From Candidatus Brockarchaeota archaeon (GTDB lineage: Archaea; Thermoproteota; EX4484-205; DTQO01), in the NCBI GenBank assembly GCA_017601265.1, contig JAFNJA010000082.1, positions 1-8,714 on the forward strand: DNA of 8,714 bases, in the 5' to 3' direction. The notes under the pieces are model-generated. The model was not told the DNA's origin and did no database searches. It saw only the letters and a program-made list of their open reading frames with translations. Positions within the stretch are counted from its first letter, which is position 1, and every line of letters begins with the position of its first letter. This document shows positions 1 to 6,199 of this stretch, in pieces. A program made the position numbers and the translations under genes.

Positions 1-461
1 CCGAACACTGCCCCCGCTGCAAGGGCCAAGATCCTAGCAAGCTATTCGCGAAGGCGGCTAACGATTACCACGAGCATTTGGTAAAGGAGCGCGGGGTGGA
101 GATGCTCATGTGGGGGGACCGCCTGCTCGACAGCGCGGCAACGGGTTACGGCAAGTGGGAAGCTTCCGAAAACCGGACTCACCAGGCGATCAACCTAGTG
201 CCCAAGGACATAGTGGTATGCGATTGGCACTACACTCTGCGCGAAGACTATCCATCCATCCCCACCTTCTTGGAAAAAGGGTTCCGCGTCTGGCCGAGTG
301 GGTGGAAGGACGTTGAGGCGGTGAAAGCGTTAATCGATTTTTCCCGCCGGTACAATGTCGAGCGCATGCTCGGTTACCTATGCACGACTTGGGGAGCGGT
401 TAAGCCCGGCCAACTTGCCCAGTGGCCGCCGGTACAAGTCGCCATGGAAAAGCTTCGCTGA
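1..461 (+). CDS. GH20-like glycosidase, C-terminal fragment (5' end outside window)
   Basis: This is the last 152 codons of a larger protein; the frame is open to the window edge from base 3 and ends in TGA. The fragment reads as the C-terminal half of a TIM-barrel domain like that in family 20 glycosylhydrolase (beta-hexosaminidase-like) proteins. It opens with a CPRC Cys pair (residues 3-6 of the fragment). Next come MLMWGDRLLD (34-43), a barrel strand with an aromatic and an acid, then PKDIVVCDWHY (67-77), EKGFRVWPSGW (91-101) and MLGYLCTTWG (122-131). The CTTW tryptophan would line the sugar pocket in this fold. The catalytic Asp-Glu pair of GH20 would lie upstream and cannot be checked. 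TTG at 78 is the first start-like codon, but the conserved CPRC lies before it, so this is truncation by the window and not a short gene. The likely role is hydrolysis of a hexosaminide or related glycoside; the substrate is unknown. The family is fairly sure, the activity is not. Confidence 0.75.
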   Translation, partial: EHCPRCKGQDPSKLFAKAANDYHEHLVKERGVEMLMWGDRLLDSAATGYGKWEASENRTHQAINLVPKDIVVCDWHYTLREDYPSIPTFLEKGFRVWPSGWKDVEAVKALIDFSRRYNVERMLGYLCTTWGAVKPGQLAQWPPVQVAMEKLR

Positions 462-935
462 CATAGCATTACGGGCCGAAAGCTTCCTTCCATGATTAAG
501 CGCAACCACCGAATGCAGGCGTTCGCCGATTCGGGGCATTGAAGAAAATCCTGACAGGAGGTAAAGGATCGCGGCCAACGAGGCTGCGAATGGGAATCGT
601 AACGTTCCCGTCCTAATCAAGGGCATAGGAGAAGGGAACGCGGGGATCGCCCCGAAGGAAACTAATCCGCGTGTCCGCGCCCGGTCACGTTTCCGTATTC
701 CAGAGAATATCGGCCAACTCGCTTAGATTCGGGATCCTTTTTACCGAAGGGTTGCACTCGACGAATCCGTAGAAAGCGTTGAACGTGAAAAGGAGGCAAA
801 GGGACAAAAGCTTACGGGCTGCCTCGTTTCCGATCCGGCCTGGATGGCCCTAAGCTGAAATGTACTCAAGCATTTCTTCCACGGTTTCCACTCCTTGTGC
901 ACGGGGAATGACATTCGGCGAGGGGTAAAACCTTC
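462..935. other. 474-bp intergenic region without an intact gene
   Basis: No complete gene, tRNA or hairpin-T-run terminator is evident here. The minus strand keeps protein-like stretches. One, at 546-665, reads through a hydrophobic segment (PFAASLAAILYLLSGF) with no start or end that makes sense. The other, at 688-954, is listed separately. The plus strand shows nothing convincing. The region is best read as spacer with decayed coding sequence between the two flanking genes, which both end into it. Confidence 0.4.
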
Positions 936-954
936 CTACCCGAAATGCGGGACG
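685..954 (-). pseudogene. possible remnant of an unidentified gene interrupted by TAG
   Basis: On the minus strand a frame runs open for 34 codons (954-853), ending TVEEMLEYISA. It then meets TAG at 850-852 and stays open for another 54 codons to TGA at 685-687. The second part reads GHPGRIGNEAARKLL (first residues), then ECNPSVKRIPNLSELADILW near its end. Both halves have a plausible amphipathic, Leu/Glu-rich composition instead of the Arg/Pro/Ser-rich look of shadow frames. There is no convincing start codon: the frame opens with a TGA inside the 3' end of the oxidoreductase gene (955-957), and only internal GTG/ATG codons are available. I do not recognise the family. It may be a decayed gene fragment, or a chance open frame. 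TAG serves as the ordinary stop of three other genes in the window, so readthrough is unlikely. Confidence 0.2.
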
Positions 955-1997
955 TCAAGCCATACGTTCCCCCTCATCGCCGCTTCGTGGGCAATTATGC
1001 CAGGGACGGTGATCTCAAGCGACTTCACAATATCGATTGGAGGTCGCTTGTCTTCGTCGATGGAATCAACGAAATCCCTCACGAGATAGTATTCGCTCGT
1101 CCCATGCCCTCCCCTCGAGGCTTCCTCCGGCGCCTCGGGATCCGATATGGGCCACTTAATCCCCCTCGGCTCCGCGTCTCGCCCCTCTATGTAGATCTTC
1201 CCGTCCTCCGCCCTGCTCTCCAGGAAGCCTTTCGTGCCGTACACCACGTAATTGAGCTGGTAGGGGCCCGCGTAAACAGAACTCCTAAGGATCTTTATCG
1301 TCACCCCATTCTTGGTTTCGAAAAGTCCAACTTGCATGTTTATCGCCCCCGGGCCAAGGTTCGGGACGATGTCGGCCCTCCTTCCAGAACCCGTGGCCCT
1401 CACCACGTAATCGCCACCGAGGAACGTGAGCAAAGGACCCAAAGAGTGAGAGCAATAGTGCAATGGGGGCCTGTTCATCCTCCAGTACGTTTCCCCCGTG
1501 CTCCTGTTGTAGAGCAAATCCCTGATCTCATGCAGGTACTCGGCTTCCATGTAGTACACGTTTCCCAACTCCCCCCTTTCTATCGTCGTCCTCCACCCCC
1601 TGATGAAATTGTAATAGCAGCAGTTTTCGGCCATCATGTATTTGGCTTTCGACCTCTTTGCCGCTTCGAACAGCCTTTCGCATTCATCCAAGCTTGTGGC
1701 CGCGGTCACCTCGGACAAAACGTGCTTGTCCCTGTCCAGCGCCTTGATCGCCTCCTCCGCGTGGAAAGGCATCGGCGTACCGATAAACACGATATCTATG
1801 TCCGCCTTGTCCAAAAATCCGTCGTAGTCGGTGAAGATCGAACCTTCGCCGATCCCAAGTTCCTCAGCCACCTCCTTCCCGCGTTTGAAGTCGATGTCGC
1901 AAACCGCCGTCACCCTGGTCCTGGGGTGCGCCTTGAATATCCGTCCGTAACTGCTCCCCCTGTTCGCCCCCACCAATCCGACCTTCAGCCTTTCCAT
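936..1997 (-). CDS. Gfo/Idh/MocA-family NAD(P)-dependent oxidoreductase, SEV-type
   Basis: This 353-residue protein has the usual length and two-domain build of the Gfo/Idh/MocA dehydrogenases, which oxidise or reduce sugars, inositols and their derivatives with NAD(P). The N-terminal Rossmann fold shows KVGLVGANRGSSYG (5-18), an acidic strand end AVCDID (31-36) for the cofactor ribose, and IVFIGTPMPFHAEEA (69-83). The C-terminal alpha/beta sheet domain starts near residue 125 (ENCCYYN) and contains HYCSHSLGPLL, typical of the substrate-site histidine region. Where most family members have the catalytic Glu-Lys-Pro motif, this one reads HVLSEVTAA (92-100), so the lysine position is valine. 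The open frame extends 168 codons further upstream, but that part is antisense to the aminotransferase and lacks family sequence. The ATG directly before the Rossmann strand, with a TATA-like element about 29 nt upstream, is the sensible start. It stops with TAG. The neighbouring glycosidases hint at a sugar substrate (inference). Confidence 0.9.
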   Translation of the reverse strand: MERLKVGLVGANRGSSYGRIFKAHPRTRVTAVCDIDFKRGKEVAEELGIGEGSIFTDYDGFLDKADIDIVFIGTPMPFHAEEAIKALDRDKHVLSEVTAATSLDECERLFEAAKRSKAKYMMAENCCYYNFIRGWRTTIERGELGNVYYMEAEYLHEIRDLLYNRSTGETYWRMNRPPLHYCSHSLGPLLTFLGGDYVVRATGSGRRADIVPNLGPGAINMQVGLFETKNGVTIKILRSSVYAGPYQLNYVVYGTKGFLESRAEDGKIYIEGRDAEPRGIKWPISDPEAPEEASRGGHGTSEYYLVRDFVDSIDEDKRPPIDIVKSLEITVPGIIAHEAAMRGNVWLDVPHFG

Positions 1998-2022
1998 TTC
2001 GCGTGGACCAATCGGAAAACGC

Positions 2023-2037
2023 GTTTTAAGGTTTATG
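2023..2037 (-). promoter_or_regulatory. TATA-like element of the Gfo/Idh gene
   Basis: Read on the minus strand this is CATAAACCTTAAAAC. The CTTAAAAC part is centred about 29 nt before the ATG at 1997, the spacing expected of an archaeal TATA box on a leaderless or nearly leaderless transcript. There is no Shine-Dalgarno motif before the start. Confidence 0.4.
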
Positions 2038-2250
2038 AGCTTATCCGGCGAAACGCGCTCCCGGTCCGGCCAAGCTCCTGAGCGAGACGGCCCGACAGCA
2101 AGCAAAGTCGGGCATTCCGAGGGCGGCCCATGAGCTGGGGGCATCGGCGATAGCCTCTTTTGCCCCAAAGTTGGGAGTACGTTCCGATAGATCGCGTGTG
2201 GAGCGGAAACGATCCAAGCGCGCGTCTCGCCCCAATCAACGGACGATAAC

Positions 2251-2259
2251 GTTTTTAGA
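2251..2259 (+). promoter_or_regulatory. possible TATA-like element of the aminotransferase gene
   Basis: GTTTTTAGA is the only clear AT-rich hexamer-sized stretch in the otherwise GC-rich 120 bases before the ATG at 2296. Its centre is about 41 nt upstream, which would give a leader of roughly 15 nt. The rest of the 298-bp divergent spacer (1998-2295) holds no RNA gene or coding frame I can support. Confidence 0.25.
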
Positions 2260-2295
2260 ACGCCAGGAGCCCGGGCGGAGAGAGCCCGCAAGGGG

Positions 2296-3441
2296 ATGGT
2301 TTGCCTGGAACTCGAAACCTTCCATTTGGAAAGGTTCCAATCCACGTGGGAACACGCGGTCGAATACAACCTGGCCGAAAGCGGTGTCCAGCCGCTCGCG
2401 TTGGAAGAGCTCCTGGGGGGCAAGGATGTAGTCGAAAGGTTCATGAAACGCTCCCTAGGGTACGTGCATACGAACGGAAGCCCTTCCCTAAGGAGGAACA
2501 TATCCGAACTCTACCAGGACGCTGGCGAAGAAAACGTGCTCGTTACGAACGGAAGCAGCGAGGCGAATTTCCTGGCCGCCTGGTCGTTGTTGGAAAGGGG
2601 AGACGAGGCCTTGGTCATGCTGCCAAATTACGCGCAGGTTTGGGGTTTGGCCAAGATGATGGGAGGGGCCGCCGTCCCCCTCTGGCTCCGAAATAGGCGC
2701 GGTTGGAACCTCGACCTGGAGGAGGTCAAGGAGAAGGTTTCGCGCAAGACGAAACTAGTGGCCATTTGCAACCCAAACAACCCGACCGGCGCCGTGATCG
2801 ACCGGACCACCCTTCGGGGGATTTGCGAGATAGCCGAAGACGCCGGGTCTTGGGTTTTGTGCGACGAGGTGTACCGGGGCGCGGAATTGGAGGGAGGCAT
2901 GACACCGTCGGTCTGGGGGATCTACGAAAAGGCGATAGCGACCTCCGGGCTGTCGAAGGCTTTCGGATTGCCAGGCTTGCGCGTCGGTTGGATCTTGGCT
3001 CGAAAGGACGTGGCAAACAGGCTATGGGCATATCACGATTACACGACGATATGCGTCTCCGCGGCGAGCGATTTCTTGGCCAGCCTGGCCCTAGAGGCGG
3101 ACAACAAGGCGAGGATTCTCTCGAGAACCAGGAGGCTGCTCACCAGCAATTGGTCGATCTTGGAAAGGTGGTTTGGAAGGCACTCCGGAATTTTCGCGTG
3201 CGAGAAGCCCAAGGCGGGCGCCGTCTCCTTTGCCAAATACAGCGTAAACGAAAACTCGACCTTGATCGCCGAACGGTTGGTGAGGGAGAAGGGCGTCTTG
3301 ATTGTTCCTGGCGACCACTTTCTCATGGACGGCTACGTGAGGATAGGCTACGGCTCGGACGCCGGGCGGTTGGAAAAGTCGCTCGCCCTAGTCTCTGACT
3401 TTTTCGAAAGATTGGGGAAGCGAATCCGTTCCGGATCGTGA
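2296..3441 (+). CDS. class I/II PLP-dependent aminotransferase
   Basis: This 381-residue fold-type I aminotransferase transfers an amino group through pyridoxal phosphate in the cytoplasm; its substrate is not determinable here. Visible landmarks are the entry segment FHLERFQSTWEHAVEYNLAE (9-28), the phosphate-binding region TNGSSEAN (84-91), and NPNNPTG (159-165) with the PLP-binding Asn. CDEVYRG (189-195) carries Asp190 and Tyr193, SGLSKAFGLPGLRVGW (217-232) carries the Schiff-base Lys221, and VRIGYG (348-353) has Arg349 in the place of the substrate-carboxylate arginine. All key residues are present, so the enzyme should be active. The LERFQSTWE...VEYNLAESGV opening marks a distinct subgroup of COG0436-type aminotransferases, different from standard AspC; an amino-acid cyclase or lyase role as in capreomycidine synthase relatives is possible but unproven. 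The ATG is placed just ahead of the conserved opening. The 3' end overlaps the convergent permease gene by 54 bp. Confidence 0.92.
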   Translation: MVCLELETFHLERFQSTWEHAVEYNLAESGVQPLALEELLGGKDVVERFMKRSLGYVHTNGSPSLRRNISELYQDAGEENVLVTNGSSEANFLAAWSLLERGDEALVMLPNYAQVWGLAKMMGGAAVPLWLRNRRGWNLDLEEVKEKVSRKTKLVAICNPNNPTGAVIDRTTLRGICEIAEDAGSWVLCDEVYRGAELEGGMTPSVWGIYEKAIATSGLSKAFGLPGLRVGWILARKDVANRLWAYHDYTTICVSAASDFLASLALEADNKARILSRTRRLLTSNWSILERWFGRHSGIFACEKPKAGAVSFAKYSVNENSTLIAERLVREKGVLIVPGDHFLMDGYVRIGYGSDAGRLEKSLALVSDFFERLGKRIRSGS

Positions 3442-4392
3442 AAAATCCCGTTGGCGCCTCCAGCGGATGCCCGCTTTCAGCTTCACCCGAGCGTCAGCAT
3501 GCATGATCGAAACCCCGCACAACACCATCGACGCCCCGATCCACTGCGCGAAACCCAACCTTTCGCCCAAGAACGCGAACGCGAGGGCCAAAGCCGAAAC
3601 CATTTCGACCGTGCCCGTTATTCCGGCCTTGCCCGCGTCAACGCGCTTCAAGCCGAAAGAATACAGGCCGAACGCGAGCAAGGTGGGCACGGCGGCAAGG
3701 CCGGCGAGCGATAGCCAAGCTTCAGCGCCACCGATCGGCTGAAAACCGTACAACGCCCCCTGGATCGCCGCCAGGCTTGCTGCCGCGTAAAAAATCGAGT
3801 AGACTGTGACGGTTTGGGCCCCGATTCCCCGCCTCTCCATGAGGAGCTTTCCAAACACCGTGTAGAAGGAATAGGCCAACCCAGCTCCTACTCCGGAGGC
3901 CAAGCCTGAAGCGCTCGGCCAGGCCTCGGCCCCCAACCCGTTGACGGAGAGCAGGCAGCCAGCGAGGACCGCGGCCGCGGAAAGCGATTTAGCCGCCGTC
4001 ACCCTTTCCCCCAGAACCAGCTTGGCCGCAACAAGCGTGAAGACGGGGTGCAGGTAGAGCAGCAGGATCGCAAGCGAAGCCGAGATCGAATTTATGGCTT
4101 GGAAGTACAGCAATATCCCCACCGAGACGCCCACCGATCCGTGGGCTCCAAGCATGAGGGCGTCGACAGGTCTAACCGAGAAACGGCGAGGGCCGAGGGC
4201 GAGCACTGCGGGCAGGAGCGCGAAAGAGGCGATCGCGAACCTGTAGCTGGCGGCGCTCAAAGGGCTCAGGCCGTGTGACATAGTCACTTTGGCCAAGATC
4301 CCCGAAGACCCGAAGCACGCGCCAGCTAGGACGACCGCCGCGAAACCCAAGCCGTCTGAATTTCCCGTGGCCGAAAGCTGCTTTCGAACCAT
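3388..4392 (-). CDS. EamA-domain (drug/metabolite transporter superfamily) permease
   Basis: This 334-residue polytopic membrane protein has about ten hydrophobic segments in two EamA repeats, one from roughly residue 15 to 150 and one from 165 to 300. Each repeat ends in the family's typical GER element: VLGERVTAAKS in the first and FLGERLGFAQWIGASMVLCG in the second. Members export amino acids, metabolites or drugs, usually by proton exchange; this one's substrate is unknown. The C-terminal tail after the last segment (from about residue 300) is basic and hydrophilic, and its last 17 codons lie antisense to the end of the aminotransferase gene. The ATG chosen leaves a short cytoplasmic leader (MVRKQLSATGNSDG) before the first membrane segment. 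It stops with TAG. It follows the FAD oxidoreductase gene on the same strand after 65 bp, so partial co-transcription is possible, although the gap contains its own TATA-like sequence. Confidence 0.93.
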   Translation of the reverse strand: MVRKQLSATGNSDGLGFAAVVLAGACFGSSGILAKVTMSHGLSPLSAASYRFAIASFALLPAVLALGPRRFSVRPVDALMLGAHGSVGVSVGILLYFQAINSISASLAILLLYLHPVFTLVAAKLVLGERVTAAKSLSAAAVLAGCLLSVNGLGAEAWPSASGLASGVGAGLAYSFYTVFGKLLMERRGIGAQTVTVYSIFYAAASLAAIQGALYGFQPIGGAEAWLSLAGLAAVPTLLAFGLYSFGLKRVDAGKAGITGTVEMVSALALAFAFLGERLGFAQWIGASMVLCGVSIMHADARVKLKAGIRWRRQRDFSRSGTDSLPQSFEKVRD

Positions 4393-4418
4393 GCGATCGG
4401 GTCCGGCATCGAAACCAG

Positions 4419-4432
4419 CTTAAGCTTTTTGA
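4419..4432 (-). promoter_or_regulatory. TATA-like element of the permease gene
   Basis: The minus strand reads TCAAAAAGCTTAAG in the 65-bp gap between the FAD oxidoreductase stop and the permease ATG at 4392. CTTAAG is centred about 29 nt from that ATG, matching the spacing seen for the Gfo/Idh gene. This favours a separate promoter for the permease. Confidence 0.35.
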
Positions 4433-4457
4433 AACGCGATCCCGCAGTTACCCAGCT

Positions 4458-5936
4458 TCACGGAACTGTTGAAAAGAAAGGCACTTTTTCGCGTTCGCAG
4501 ACCATCTTTATGGCGTTGCGGCCCGAAATGGCGGAAGTGGGCACGCCTCCGCCCGGTTCGACCCACTGCCCAGCCATGTAGAAGTTGTCGAGGCCGGGAA
4601 GGGTTTTCCTCATCTGCAGGCCGGCGCTCTCCGGCGTCAGCATCCACCCTTCGTAGGACCCCCTCCAGTTCCCGGTGTAGCGGTGGAACGTGGCGGGCGT
4701 TGCAACGTCGCGCATCTCGACCCGGTCGGCGAGCCCGGGAAAGCGCTCGTCCAAGGCGTAGGCGATCCGGTCGGCTACAAGATCCTTCTCAGACCTGTAC
4801 AGGTCCGGGCGCTCGCGCAGCCCTTTCCAATAATCGTAATCTGAGGGGAGCATGACCTTCAAGACGGTCTTTCCAGGCGGAGCCAAGGTCGGGTCGAAAT
4901 TGTATACCAAGACGCCGAGCCGGCGGAACTCCGTGCCGGCGACCTTTATAGCGCTTGAGAGTGGGAAAGATATGCCGTTCGCCACGGGCGGCACATCTTC
5001 AAACGAGCGGTCCACGCCCAAAGCCACGTGCAGCAAGGGAGGGAAGGGCTGAAGGCGTTCGTAGTAGCCTCGGATTTCGCTGTCCGCGTACCTGCCGTCC
5101 AGCATGTCGAAGATCGTGGCGTGCCCGTCGGCAGCCGAGATGACGTAGTCCGAGCGGTGCTCGCTCCCGTCCTCCAGCTTGACCCCTGCGGCGCGGCCGC
5201 CCTCTACCAGCACCTTCGCAACCCTCGAGCCGTAGCGGGCCTCTCCGCCCAGCTCCAAGTAACGGCGCTCTATCGAGCGCGAAAACGCGAGGGACCCTCC
5301 GACTGGGTAACCGACCTCGCCCTTGTGCAAAAATGAAAGGATCATGAGGAAGAAAGAAGCTGGAGCGCTCGGGTGCCAAAGGCTCTCGAAAATCCCGCGA
5401 AGCGCGGGGCTCTTGATCGAGAGGCTGAATTCGCCCATCGCCCTCCCTCCCCACTTTTCCTGAAGCTTTTCAATGGTTGGCTTGCTCGTTGCGCCGCGGT
5501 TCTCGTTCCCTTCAACGGGCGCCTCCGCCCGCACGAATTCGCGCGCGCTGTTTATGAAATTCCTCACGGAACTCTCGTCTTCCGGCGACATCTCGAGCAT
5601 GTGCTGTTCCAATCGGTCGAGGTTGCTGTACTGGATGAAGGTCTTGCCGTTCACGCCCTCGATGCGCACGAACTCCTCGTGGTTGACGAACCTCCTCCCC
5701 CGCGTTGCGCCAAGCTCCTCCCAGATCCTGTAGAGGCCCGAGCTTGGCGCGGTTCCTACGAGCCATTGCAGGCAACCATCTATCGTGTAGCTCCCTCGGC
5801 GCCACGACGTGCAGAGCCCTCCAGGCGAGGTGTGCATCTCGAATATCCTGGTACGGAAACCGTTCATTTGCCCGTAGCATCCTGCTGATAATCCGGCGAT
5901 TCCAGCCCCGATGACGATGATGGACTTGCGAGCCAA
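4458..5936 (-). CDS. phytoene-desaturase-like NAD(P)/FAD-dependent oxidoreductase
   Basis: This is a 492-residue flavoprotein of the CrtI/CrtISO/RetSat type (COG1233-like amine-oxidase fold). The N-terminal dinucleotide-binding loop IIVIGAGIAGLSAG (6-19) holds GxGxxG at residues 10-15, followed by the ribose-binding acid in RIFEMHTSPGGLCTSW (30-45). PVGGSLAFSRSIERRYLELGG in the middle matches the conserved 'G-G-x-x-L' helix of these enzymes. The C-terminal FAD motif is LDNFYMAGQWVEPGGGVPT (449-467), then SAISGRNA. Length and order of motifs are those of a complete enzyme. Family members desaturate, isomerise or saturate polyprenoid chains using FAD. No phytoene synthase, cyclase or prenyltransferase lies nearby, so carotenoid synthesis is only one option; a lipid or quinone-tail substrate is another. 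The only possible start after the upstream TGA (5958-5960) is TTG, placed four codons before the Rossmann strand. It ends in TGA. Confidence 0.9.
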   Translation of the reverse strand: MARKSIIVIGAGIAGLSAGCYGQMNGFRTRIFEMHTSPGGLCTSWRRGSYTIDGCLQWLVGTAPSSGLYRIWEELGATRGRRFVNHEEFVRIEGVNGKTFIQYSNLDRLEQHMLEMSPEDESSVRNFINSAREFVRAEAPVEGNENRGATSKPTIEKLQEKWGGRAMGEFSLSIKSPALRGIFESLWHPSAPASFFLMILSFLHKGEVGYPVGGSLAFSRSIERRYLELGGEARYGSRVAKVLVEGGRAAGVKLEDGSEHRSDYVISAADGHATIFDMLDGRYADSEIRGYYERLQPFPPLLHVALGVDRSFEDVPPVANGISFPLSSAIKVAGTEFRRLGVLVYNFDPTLAPPGKTVLKVMLPSDYDYWKGLRERPDLYRSEKDLVADRIAYALDERFPGLADRVEMRDVATPATFHRYTGNWRGSYEGWMLTPESAGLQMRKTLPGLDNFYMAGQWVEPGGGVPTSAISGRNAIKMVCEREKVPFFSTVP

Positions 5937-6199
5937 AGCGATTCGCCAGCTGTTGCGTCACCGCTTGGCCTATAAACGTACCCGCAACCGATGCTCTCCT
6001 GACCTTGGCTGGAGGCCCATGCGAGGCTGAAACCTCGACCGCCCGCAAAAATCGCTCTGAACTTACGGCCTCCGTTTAGACCAACCCCTCCCCCAGGAGG
6101 CGCTGCAACCCTTATTCCTACGGTGGCGCTGCCTAAGCTGGAGGCCTGAGGGCCTTTCCGCCTGCAGCGATGCGAACCGCGCAGCGGGGGACCGTTTGC
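5937..6199. other. divergent intergenic region between FAD oxidoreductase and radical SAM genes
   Basis: This 263-bp spacer should hold promoters for both flanking genes. The minus-strand TATA-like site is listed separately. On the plus strand the best AT-rich candidates are weak (CCTTATTCC near 6110-6118 and CCTAAGC near 6132-6138). A five-base inverted repeat with a four-base loop (AGGCC/GGCCT, 6142-6155) sits shortly before the radical SAM gene but is too short to call. No gene or RNA is apparent. Confidence 0.35.
5970..5977 (-). promoter_or_regulatory. TATA-like element of the FAD oxidoreductase gene
   Basis: The minus strand reads GTTTATAG, centred about 37 nt before the TTG start at 5936. 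An archaeal transcript starting some 25 nt downstream would carry a leader of roughly 12 nt. There is no Shine-Dalgarno sequence before the TTG. Confidence 0.4.

Noticed and set aside
745..775. tRNA-like T-arm resemblance (GGTTGCACTCGACGAATCC)
   Set aside because: There is no matching acceptor stem, D-arm or anticodon arm around it.
850..852. TAG read through as pyrrolysine in the 685-954 frame
   Set aside because: TAG is the normal stop of the Gfo/Idh, permease and HAD genes in this window, the frame lacks a start, and no pyrrolysine genes are visible.
945..2081. 378-codon plus-strand open frame antisense to the Gfo/Idh gene
   Set aside because: It is rich in Arg, His, Pro and Val with no domain pattern, and arises from GC-biased codons of the clearly real minus-strand gene.
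1998..2501. 168-codon upstream extension of the Gfo/Idh frame
   Set aside because: It runs antisense into the aminotransferase and has no family sequence. The Rossmann strand starts just after the ATG at 1997, with a TATA-like site in the expected place.
5512..6048. 178-codon minus-strand frame overlapping the start of the FAD oxidoreductase
   Set aside because: It is Arg/His/Ala-rich and in a different frame from a gene whose FAD motifs are unmistakable; it is a shadow frame.
6142..6155. AGGCC-TGAG-GGCCT inverted repeat ahead of the radical SAM gene
   Set aside because: Five perfect pairs are expected by chance in GC-rich DNA, and no second copy or flanking signal supports an operator or riboswitch.
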